Shown here: piece after piece, positions 8,705 to 17,129 of the stretch
Numbering within the stretch: the first letter of the stretch is position 1
Layout of the letters: each line of letters opens with the position of its first letter
From: Ichthyophonus hoferi
Lineage: Eukaryota > Opisthokonta > Ichthyosporea > Ichthyophonida > Ichthyophonidae
Direction: 5' to 3'
Length of the DNA: 17,129 bases
NCBI GenBank assembly: GCA_002751075.1
Contig: NAOQ01000119.1
Span: 40,888 to 58,016, forward strand
Notes under the pieces: model-generated
What the model saw: the letters and a program-made list of their open reading frames with translations, nothing else
Databases searched by the model: none
Told to the model about the DNA's origin: nothing
Position numbers and translations under genes: made by a program

Positions 8705-10774
8705 GTGAGTTTAAACTGAACAACACAAACACTATACACTATTGTCTTTAATTATTTTAAATATCATTTTATTTATACTATTAGTTATTCTTGTCAATTT
8801 CAGCCTGTGTTACAATTATCTCATCCATATTCAGGGTGGCAACAATCAACTGTAAGTATAGAATTCGGGATAACAACTATATAGCCTTTCTTCAGTATTA
8901 CTGCAGAATCAAGAGTCTCTAATTTAGCTTAGACAGAACCTTTTTATACTTTCCAAATATAGAATTTCATGTATAAACTCCTTCAGAATTCAGCATTAAT
9001 TAATTGGATAATTATAGCCATAGTTACTTTGCCTATGTTGCATATATAACTATCTTAAATACGTTTTGATTTAAATTTCTCCAAATCATTCATTATGAAC
9101 ATTTTCATTCTCTTTATTTCTAAACCTGAGCGACAACCTACTACGTTGGATGATTCCGTTTGTACATAATCAATATCGCAATCAAAACAATGTTTTGAAA
9201 GTTGTATTGCTTTTGGAAATCGAGTTTCTTATTTAATAGGTACTTAGCGTGCTACTCATAGTTAGTCAATAATTTATCGTTGGGGCCTTCACTCTATTTA
9301 GTTTATTTAACATAACTATATATTGGTACCTACAATGACTGCGGTATTATTTATACATTCCTTTATGTTCCTTGTATACTGTATTTCATGTTTACATTAT
9401 GTTGATTTTTTCCTCTATCCCGTTCTTGGTATTTGTTTTGCATGTTTAATTATTTTAAGTTCCCAATTCCATTTACTTGTATTTCTTATTTAGCTTTAGA
9501 ATGATGTGTCTTTTGTAAATGTGTCCTATTCCGATAGTTTTTTTGATACATATATAAGACGATAAAAACACCTTCAACTATATACATATATCTATACATG
9601 TAAATATTCATAAATATAAATACTAAATATATACCAATACAATGGGTTTGATTGTGTCTATGAAAACAAATGTTTTCATACTTACAAGCTCATTCTCGTA
9701 AATATATATAGGCTTACATGCATTTATGCCCATAGAATCAAATTATTTATTCAAGGATGTGATTTGGGTTGTGAAGAGTCATGCAACAGTGCAGGTCAGG
9801 CGTTAATTGAAGGATATCCTGAAAAGGCTGTTAGTTATTTTAAAATGGTAGGTGGTATTGTTGTTGTTTTTGCTTTTGTTTTACTACAAGTATTGACACT
9901 TCTGTTTCTAATTTTATCTTAGTTTTGAAAGCCAGTCTCCCTGATCCACTCATCACCTCTTAATACTTTATATTTTCAATCTATGTGCCTTTTCTGTGTT
10001 TACCTTTATCTTTCCCTGCATATTTCAATTTTATTCTTATATAAACAAATACATGTATAAAATAAATTGGTTACATTATTCTAGCACAAAACATGTAAAT
10101 TTACAAGCTTGTGTAATAACTATAACCCAAAAATGTATTCTTATTTGGGTTGCGGAGAGTGTACTCTTAGATAACATTTTAAACATAAATATTTAAGTAT
10201 GATTTTTTTATATAACAATCCGTCTGTCCCTTCTCTCCTTAATGCTTTACAATATTTTTTATGTTTTCCATCCATCTATTCTCTTTAATATTAATGTATA
10301 TTATTTTATCTCTCTGCTTCCTGCATTTCTTATTTTTTGTGCGTTTTTTTTATGTATATATATATATTTCTTTATAGTTTCTTTTCTAGTATTTTCCTTC
10401 CGTAAGTTTCCATTTTTTTATTTCTTTTTCTTTTCCCAAATTCACTATACTAGACATTCCAATATTTGTTTTCTTTTTTTTTTTTCCCTTCAGCTAATTT
10501 ATTTTTTCTTTAGGCATGCGATGAAGATCTTCCTGTAAGCTGCTCAAAATTAGGCTGCATCTACCTTAAAGGTCGTGATGGTGTTCCACAAGATAAAGAA
10601 AAGGCGTTAAAGTATTGTTTAACTGCATGCGACTTAGGGTATATTTATGGATGTCTCAATGCCTCCCGTATGCTAGCAAAAGGTGATGGGGTGCCTATAG
10701 ATTTAGCAAAGGCAGAAAGGTTGAGAAAAATTGTCATAGAACATCGTCATGATTTGAAAGCAGATGATACTTAG
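8427..10774 (+). CDS. COA7: COA7-like Sel1-repeat mitochondrial assembly factor
   Basis: Preferred join 8427-8704, 9736-9847, 10514-10774: 216 residues, stop TAG. In known animals COA7 is a soluble mitochondrial intermembrane-space protein, imported by the disulfide relay (no presequence) and needed for respiratory complex IV assembly. The protein shows five Sel1-type repeats with disulfide-spaced pairs C29-C38, C63-C72, C101-C109, C132-C140 and C169-C177. There are 13 cysteines in all, the number I recall for human COA7. The C-terminal ACDLGYIYGCLNASRM closely matches the human ACDLGHIWACANASRM as I remember it, and GDGV plus KAERL follow as expected. The start is fixed by an in-frame TAG at 8403-8405. 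Introns are 1031 nt (phase 2) and 666 nt (phase 0). A 48-nt segment in the first intron could be included in frame. No AATAAA lies near the stop; the first is at about 11467. Confidence 0.93.
8804..8851 (+). CDS. COA7: Possible 48-nt cassette exon of COA7
   Basis: Flanked by a strong acceptor (ttgtcaatttcag) and a consensus donor (gtaagt). It is open, phase 2 at both ends and a multiple of three. If included it adds 16 residues, LCYNYLIHIQGGNNQL, with an extra cysteine, inside the second-to-third repeat junction and gives a 232-residue protein. Skipping it restores the family's exact spacing (28 residues between C72 and the next repeat's cysteine, as in human COA7 from memory), so I treat inclusion as optional or spurious. 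Confidence 0.4.
9736..9847 (+). CDS. COA7: COA7 exon carrying the third Sel1 unit
   Basis: Residues 93-130, reading IKLFIQGCDLGCEESC and then NSAGQALIEGYPEKAVSYFK, ending at an ATG (Met) codon. Acceptor tgcccatag, with a weak pyrimidine tract; donor ATG|gtaggt; phase 0 at the 3' end. It has three cysteines (101, 105, 109). Confidence 0.93.
10203..10512 (+). repeat. Long T-rich tract before the last COA7 exon
   Basis: About 300 bases dominated by T with some C, running up to the acceptor ttctttag. It acts as an oversized polypyrimidine tract and creates a meaningless Phe-rich open frame. Confidence 0.7.
10514..10774 (+). CDS. COA7: COA7 last exon
   Basis: Residues 131-216 and the stop. It holds the fourth and fifth Sel1 units (ACDEDLPVSC, ACDLGYIYGC), then LNASRMLAKGDGVPIDLAKA and a basic tail ending HDLKADDT. 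This exon gives the clearest family match of the gene. Confidence 0.96.
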   Translation, partial: ACDEDLPVSCSKLGCIYLKGRDGVPQDKEKALKYCLTACDLGYIYGCLNASRMLAKGDGVPIDLAKAERLRKIVIEHRHDLKADDT

Positions 10775-13326
10775 AACAATCTGATCGCTATGGATTGTGC
10801 CATATACAGAATGTTGTTTGATGATAATTACTACTTCCATACGTGACGATAATTTACATCTAGAAAAGACTGATAATGAGAGTTTAAAACAGTCTGATTA
10901 AGTGCCTCCGAATGTCATGAACATGCCAGAAAACAATTAATACACATTAAGTTATTGCAGTCAGTAATAATTTTAAATAAGACGTTGTGGTGCTAATACC
11001 TAGATATTTATTTTTTCGACATTTTGCAATTATCCTATATCTTTTTTCACCCTGGTTTTATAACAAGTTGTGTGCAACCTATATTGAGGTCTACGTTTTT
11101 TTTTTGTTTTTTTATTTTATTTTATTTTTTTTTTTGAAATTACAGGCATGAAAAAAAGCTTACACCCAAATGGTTCTACAGTTATATACATAAAATAGCG
11201 TGACTTATATATACAGGCACATATATTTTACATATTAATACGTTTTAATACGTTTCTTCCTCCCAGTTTATTCTTTGCTTTCTTTTTTTACCCGTTTTGT
11301 GGTAACTATTGCTTTGTGTTTTAAAATATTATATCTAATAATTTGTTCAAATGTAACTTTAAATAACTGAACTTACATGAAGGCAAGAGATGGTCTTATA
11401 TCATAAATATACTGTATTAATCCCATTTATCATATTACTTTACTATTATGCTTCTATCGTCAACAAAATAAAATGAAAGAGGGCGTAAAAAGTAGTTCCT
11501 AAAGCGGACAGACAATACTGGGCCATTTTATGCATTGAACATTTACAGTGGTTACGATTACGGTAGTTGGATGCAAGACGGAAAAATAATATTGAGTGCT
11601 AAAGTATAAATTATTCAATCATATATTGCTATTATTAATTAAGTTTTAAAATGTTGCAATTGAAAACCAGTAAGAAACTCAATTTTGTGTGTATTATTAT
11701 AGATATACATAAAGCAAAAATAAGCAATACGGACATTTAAGTAATAATGTAAATACCCTATAATTAACACCATCTTCGTTTTCCCCTCTCAACTTACATA
11801 TTTACATGATTGCAATGTGTCTACTTTATTATGACTACATTAACAGTGGCTAGCAATGTAGTGCTTTTTTGAGGTGTTTAGTTATACCCACTGACCATAA
11901 CTAATGATCTGGTAATCTGGACAAGGTTCATAATAAAAGTCAAGGATTGACTTAAGGAAATACCCGAGATTGGCTATACTGTCAAAAATGGATTTGATTT
12001 AGAAATCTAAACTGGAAATATTTCAGATTTCAGGTCTAAGTAGATTAACAAGGAAAAAATCATCATGATTTTTTGTTTCGAATAATACAGATCAATTTAT
12101 AAAAAATAATAATGTAATTGGTATACCATTTTTTAAGATCAGGGCGACACTTCAAAGTCAATCTAACCTTTTTTTAGCAACAACCGGGTCTAGTTTTTCT
12201 TAGATATCAATATATCAAAATTTACATAATGCGTGACACAGTTATTGTATTGGGATATATCATGCCTTTGGCCCTTAGATAGGGTTAAAAATAGAAAATC
12301 ATTTGGTACTGCACTCTTGGCATTTTTCAAAGGGGATGGGGTGACGAGGATGTCTTTTATTCTTTTGATTTCTATAAAGAAATGGAAAAAAACAATTAAT
12401 CCAGGGCAAATACCTTTTAGCTAATATGAAATATTTCATTAATTACGATGATGTGGCAACTGATGGATTTATCAAACTATTGATATAATTTAACTATAGC
12501 TGCATCTATTTGAAAAGCCATTTTGGCAGTTGTATTTTTACCTAAATAATACACTGTATTCCACCTCAAAAATGACCAATTAGATCTATTTATGTTATTC
12601 AGTCGGTACCTAATTAGATCAACGACTCCTATTGGCCAAAACCTTCGTGAAAAGCAGATTAAAAAATGGCGCTCAAAAGTTTGATAACGTACAACTAGGC
12701 AATATAAGGATAAATAGGAATGTCATATTAAGGTGCTACATTCAGATTAATACGTATTGGTGAAGTTTGTCCTGCCTATTATTACATACAGAAATCAATA
12801 TTAATTAAGTATGAGGGCATGCCATACCGTGTTCATAATAATATAAGTATAATATATATTGCCTTAGAAATATATACAAATATTTCCAATGCAGTAGTAG
12901 TATTTTATGACCGCTTTAATAACAATATAATCACATAGCATGGAGGTAGTATGGTTATATGTAATTAGTATAAGATTTTAACAACATACATTTATCTGGA
13001 TGTACATCTGGCCGAGAGTTAAAACTTGGATTTCAATTTAAGCTGGTCATACAATGGACACATATATGATATAAATCGACTAATCCCCTAACCTTTTACA
13101 AAACCTGTATTTGCATGATAGTTTGGAATTATTAAAATAAATATTATGAAATTTTCAGAAACATAAGGCATACCATCATAAACCTGTCCAACTAATCTTG
13201 GGTGCTTTGCAAATACTCTAATATTTTCTCTGCTATACACAGCCAAACCTGCCTCACAATTGTGCCATCAATAGGCTGATATATTTTTCATTTTTTATTA
13301 GGTTATAAAAAAGCTTTCTTGCAATT
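10775..13326. other. Intergenic gap between COA7 and the SMC gene
   Basis: No gene is supported. It holds a poly-T stretch (11096-11136), a small nested inverted repeat (12002-12031), a reverse CCAAT box and YY1-like motif (12631-12671), and minus-strand open frames without a recognisable product at 12480-12722 and 13088-13267. The SMC gene's untranslated exon and promoter are probably within the last kilobase. Confidence 0.55.
11096..11136. repeat. Poly-T tract
   Basis: Three T runs of 7-10 bases separated by G and A. It may be an A-tail relic of a minus-strand retroposed sequence or simple slippage; no retroposon body is visible next to it. Confidence 0.6.
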
Positions 13327-13442
13327 ATGTGCACAACAAATTCAATGGTTCTCAAGGCAACAATACAAAAGGTGGGGATACAAGGATTTAAATGCTACAA
13401 AGATCTCATTGAAGTAGGTCCCTTCGACAAAAGATTAACATG
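13327..13442 (+). CDS. SMC exon 1
   Basis: Residues 1-38 plus two bases of Cys39, including MVLKATIQKVGIQGFKCYKD. Donor ACATG|gtgagt, phase 2. An acceptor-like attag at 13296-13300 suggests an untranslated exon boundary just upstream. Confidence 0.88.
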
Positions 13443-16400
13443 GTGAGTAATATTAGAACACGGGAGTAAATTGATTTTAGTTTTGCTTTTTTGTCAGTTT
13501 AAAATTTTGCATATTCGACTATTCTGCCTGGCGCATTTTAAATTTTCGGTTTTCCTTTGGACTCTACTCTTAGATTAATCTTAACAAACTATAGTTGGGA
13601 TTTCAAAGTAATACCTTTTATATTATCTTTGTTAGCATCAACCTGACATGCACCAATATTTGTACGTATTATATGATATTTTCTTTAAAAAAATATTAGT
13701 ATTTATTGCTGTTAAAATTTGTTTAACTTTTATGTGTCTACTGGATCTACTCCAGAACTCTATTTTCTCCCATGACTTTCTTCATTGCATTGGTTTGATC
13801 TACCCTGTGTTATTGTAAAACAATATACTGCTAATTCATTATAAATTTTTATAGTACTTCTTTCGCAATTAGTCTGACTAAATTTGACTGGTATTACGTG
13901 GTATAACAATGTAAACATTTGTGCCATACCATTCTGACTACAATAGAAATTATGATAGATAAAAATATGCATGCGCAATTTTTACTAACACATTACTTGG
14001 GTTTTATCAGTGTTGTTGGTCCTAATGGTTCTGGAAAAAGCGGTAAGATGGTGTATGAATATTTAAAAAAAATTATAAAAAATCAAAATAAATGGTTATG
14101 TTTGTGAATACATATATGCAGTGCTAAACTTGAAATAATAATTATAAATCAAGAGGTAAATAATAGCTTATATTTACGATAAGTTTAACTTGTTTAAATA
14201 AATGTGTATATGCATATCTACATATATTGCCACTGCCAATATGTTTTTCATTCCAACTATATTTAATCTGAAAATTTCATACCTCGTCTGTTGATTTTAA
14301 TTTGTGTATTAGTCAGATTTGACCTCGGAGTCACCTGTAACAATGCCAATATTACCTTACAGCAATCCTGGATGGTAAGTCTTGGATCAACACAATCTGT
14401 CACAGTCTTCATGCTGTTTTCCTAGTTCTTCCGTCTGTATGGCTAAATCACTTTTCTTTTTATGATGTGGATATAATCAAAGGCTATTCATAAATGTATA
14501 TAAATATGTATAAGATAGAAACACTCGGTAAGTAAATAGGTATACATATTAACTTAAAATCCTTGGAAACTAAAATGTAGGGTTCATTTATAAATGTTTA
14601 GTTTAGACAATCGCAAAATATATTAAATAAACTAAGTACTGTTTACGTATTTTTCTAAGTTCATGTCTAAGTATTTAGATTTATTATTAAATTTAAGTTA
14701 TATGTATATGTATATAAGCGTATATAATACTGAAAGTTGTGATTATTTTTGAGGGTTTCACACTAAAGGTACAAGCGTATAGGTATATAAGTAATTATAA
14801 GTACAATAGTGGCATCAATATTAATATATCTTTGCATGCGTAAACTTTGATGGATCGAAATCTATCCTGATCTCTTTTCTGCCTCTGTTTGTAGTCTATG
14901 GCTCTTGCTAATGTTAATGCTTATATTTTGTTGCTAATATTTTAACAATTCAGCTATATGCTTTGTTTTGGGCATCAAAAGTGTTGATTTTCGTGCAAAA
15001 AGTAAGTAATTATTAGCCATTAAGCATACATTTACCATCGTTTTGGTTTTGTGTAACATTCCTTTATGCATGCATACCTGCCTTGGTTTCTTTCTTTCTT
15101 GTTGTCTATCTTCTATTATTTTTTTCTACATCTTGGCGCTAATCCTTCATTAGCGTATAAATGCTTATATTTTTATTTTTATTTACACGCTGTATTTAAA
15201 AGATCAATTTTTAATATTTATTTTCTATTGCAATTGTATCTTGAAAAACTAGCACTTGATCCTCCATCACTGAAACTTAAAATTAAAATACACAAAATTC
15301 AACTCCTTAAAAAAAATACAAGTCAAGTGTGTTTACAGATAAAGCTATCACATTCTGTGTTTTATTTTATTAATTTTTTTCTTTTTTCTTCTCTAATTCT
15401 TCCATAGACCTTTAATTGAAAACAAAGGCATTTCGAAATCTAGCGTGTCATTTTCGTTTAAAAGCATATTATGACTTAGCTGGGCTATTCTAGGGCGAAC
15501 TAGATAATACAACTGGCGCTAACAATAATTTTTCTAACAAAAGCAAATGCATGTAAATATCTCTTTACAGATTTAGATGATCTTGTTTATGACGGAATTA
15601 CAACGGAACAGGAAGGTAGAGCTAATATTGCTACTAAGATTCAATTGCATCTTCTGGTGACTTCGGAAAAATTAGGTATTATGTTTATATTGATGCAACA
15701 AATTTGTGGGAGGTGAAAAATGAAAACTTCATTAATATAGGTAAATTATGTTTTTGGTGTAAGAGAATAGAAAGACAGCTAAATGTGGTAAACTATTATG
15801 GACAAACAGATTCAAAGTAATCAAGAAAAAAAGAAGCTGTTTTATATTTTATTGAAGTAGTGTCATTGATGTTGTTTTAACAGACCATTTACGTTCCTGT
15901 ATCTAATTATTTGATTAAACTTGATCAAGTTTAAAAAATAAATGGAATTTAGATTGTTATAAACAAGAGTTCAATCCTGGCAAGAATCAACATGTACTTA
16001 AATATAAATATGAAATTTTAAAGAAAATGAGGTTATCATTAGCCCGTAGTAATATAACTGTATTTTGGATTTCGAAACATTTTAGTATGAGTTTAATATG
16101 CACCTTTTCTTATTATCAGTATTTAACTTTACTGATAATAGTGGCTACATGATCATATATCTAATATTCCAGGAGCAAAAGTTAGTTTTATATATGTGGG
16201 AATAGTGAGTTGATCATTTTTACTATTACTTGGTGAATTCATCAAAGAAATTGCGGTAAACAGTTCTTGACTATCATATTAAATACCTTCTAGTATTAAT
16301 ATTTGTTATCCAACTTTAAACTTTAAGAAGAAACAGATGATTTCTAGTGAAAGATAATACAGATATGTATTTTGACATGTAAAAAAGCATTTTAAAGTTG

Positions 16401-17020
16401 AAAAATCACGTATATATATGAGTGTGTATTTATAAAACAAAAACCTGTTACCATTAAATAGAATGGAATGTTGTTATCACAAGAACGGTAAACCAAGGAA
16501 CCAATAATACTACAAGTTTCTGGACTATTTTCACAACAGAAGAATTTCAAGGTAATGTTAACAAAGTGTTTTGACTAAATGTATTTTGCTTAATATAATA
16601 TCTAAGCGTCACTTTATAAACATATTTTAAAAAATAAACCTAGTACTTGTTGTACCAAATTGTATTTGACGTGTACTATCTGTGTCTACTACTATTTGAT
16701 CTCCCTACATATTTCCAAAAATATACATATTTCTTGCCTACATGTAAGGGTCTGTGCGGCATTTAAACTAGTTAATATGTTTACCAATATAAAATATTTT
16801 ACACAAGCCTTACTGTTTCATATATCTATATAACACGGTTGTTTTACTTACCCACAATCTCATAGATATAAGCTTACCTATTGGTCACCGGTATGTACAT
16901 AGATACACCACATACACCTAACATAGGTTATTCACAGTCGTAAAAGAACAAGGAGAAGATTTTCTAGTAGTGAAAGGAAGCCAAAAAGTCAACCAGAAGG
17001 AATTATGGATGGTTTTAAAG
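13327..17020 (+). CDS. SMC-family ATPase, N-terminal head (5' part of gene)
   Basis: Join 13327-13442, 14011-14042, 14363-14374, 14954-15001, 15571-15675, 16462-16551, 16938-17020: 162 residues in frame, continuing past the window. SMC proteins are ATP-driven chromosome-structuring or DNA-repair ATPases of the nucleus; the N- and C-terminal globular parts pair to form the ATPase head. Visible signs: opening strand and R-loop region VGIQGFKCYKDLIEVGPF (16-33), Walker A GPNGSGKS (42-49), then AILDAICFVLG (50-60), FRAKNLDDLVYDG (66-78), ITRTV (110-114) and the GSQKVNQKEL turn typical of the GK(K)V-x-x-KEL strand. The Q-loop, coiled coil, hinge and Walker B lie outside. An in-frame TAA at 13306-13308 bounds the start; a second ATG at 13345 is an alternative. 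The subfamily is unclear: Ala rather than Asn follows GKS, unlike usual SMC1-4, while ICFVLG and NLDDLVY recall SMC2. Confidence 0.9.
14011..14042 (+). CDS. SMC exon 2 (Walker A)
   Basis: Only 32 bases, encoding (C)VVGPNGSGKS plus one base. Acceptor gttttatcag, with a perfect TACTAAC branch site at 13983-13989; donor AGCG|gtaaga. The nucleotide-binding loop is thus a single tiny exon. Confidence 0.92.
14363..14374 (+). CDS. SMC 12-nt microexon
   Basis: CAATCCTGGATG between acceptor taccttacag and donor gtaagt. Read in phase 1 it gives Ala-Ile-Leu-Asp directly after GKS, and the following exon completes Ala-Ile-Cys-Phe-Val-Leu-Gly. The result is the expected SMC helix after Walker A, which is strong evidence that this minute exon is real. 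Confidence 0.85.
14954..15001 (+). CDS. SMC exon 4
   Basis: Forty-eight bases, phase 1 at both ends, encoding (A)ICFVLGIKSVDFRAK. Acceptor acaattcag, donor AAAA|gtaagt. Confidence 0.9.
15571..15675 (+). CDS. SMC exon 5
   Basis: A 105-base exon, phase 1 at both ends, residues 70-104: (N)LDDLVYDGITTEQEG and then RANIATKIQLHLLVTSEKL. Acceptor ctctttacag, donor TTAG|gtatta. Confidence 0.9.
15915..15934. repeat. Perfect 20-bp palindrome
   Basis: TTAAACTTGA followed directly by its exact reverse complement, in SMC intron 5. It could be a protein-binding site or chance; nothing else around it explains it. Confidence 0.9.
16111..16140. repeat. 11-bp inverted repeat with 8-base loop
   Basis: TATTATCAGTA (16111-16121), loop TTTAACTT, then TACTGATAATA (16130-16140). 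Perfect stem in SMC intron 5. Confidence 0.88.
16462..16551 (+). CDS. SMC exon 6
   Basis: Ninety bases, phase 1 at both ends, residues 105-134: (E)WNVVITRTVNQGTNN and then TTSFWTIFTTEEFQ. Acceptor attaaatag is weak; donor CAAG|gtaatg. The part after ITRTV appears longer than in ordinary SMC heads. Confidence 0.8.
16938..17020 (+). CDS. SMC exon 7, last in window
   Basis: Residues 135-162: VVKEQGEDFLVVKGSQ and then KVNQKELWMVLK. Acceptor ggttattcacag, donor AAAG|gtactt, ending in phase 0. It matches the strand-turn-helix before the Q-loop in SMC proteins. The last 109 bases of the window are intron. Confidence 0.85.
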
Positions 17021-17129
17021 GTACTTAAGCTCATAATTTATACAATGAGATCGGTCTTATTATTTATTATTTTTCTTACATATTTCTCTTTCACAATATC
17101 TCTCTATAATTTTGTGCTTTTTATTTATC

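Noticed and set aside
8496-8732. Minus-strand frame overlapping COA7 exon 1
   Set aside because: Antisense shadow of a confidently identified exon.
12233-12424. 63-codon forward frame in the second gap
   Set aside because: No recognisable domain, no flanking exons, and the size is within chance.
12480-12722. 81-codon minus-strand open stretch without an early start codon
   Set aside because: The peptide resembles no family I know; a few such stretches are expected by chance in 17 kb at this base composition.
15066-15407. 113-codon forward frame inside SMC intron 4
   Set aside because: It begins in a T-rich tract and gives Phe/Tyr/Leu-rich sequence; the flanking exons splice across it in frame and produce a good SMC match.
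15960-15990. GTTCAATCC resembling a tRNA B box
   Set aside because: No A box, acceptor stem or cloverleaf could be found around it; it lies in an intron.

Overview
The window is AT-rich nuclear DNA from a eukaryote, very probably an animal. The genes are split by GT-AG introns of about 0.1-1.0 kb, the standard genetic code fits every exon, and simple TA, TTA and TCTATA repeats are common. One gene is an orthologue of the animal mitochondrial factor COA7. The sequence does not settle the phylum. I see no rRNA, tRNA, CRISPR, virus-like element or intact transposon.

Three plus-strand genes lie head to tail. (1) 314-4835 is the 3' part of an unrecognised gene: eight exons giving 346 visible residues, helical and Leu-rich in the middle, with a very acidic Gly/Met/Glu tail. 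Its beginning is probably left of the window. (2) 8427-10774 is a COA7-like Sel1-repeat gene, best read as three exons and 216 residues with 13 cysteines. A 48-nt in-frame segment with strong splice sites lies in its first intron and may be a cassette exon. (3) 13327 to the right edge is the 5' part of an SMC-family ATPase gene: seven exons and 162 residues, carrying the Walker A loop. It includes a 12-nt microexon directly after the ATP-binding loop, and it continues beyond the window.

The two long gaps (about 3.6 kb and 2.6 kb) hold no gene I can support. The first 5.1 kb differs in texture from the rest: richer in microsatellites and pyrimidine tracts, with more GC at third codon positions. 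The genes do not form a pathway: one is unknown, one concerns mitochondrial complex IV assembly, and one chromosome structure or DNA repair. I found no convincing new system. The best leads are the two splicing oddities (COA7 cassette, SMC microexon), the divergent SMC head, and the unrecognised first gene with its duplicated splice-site sequences.
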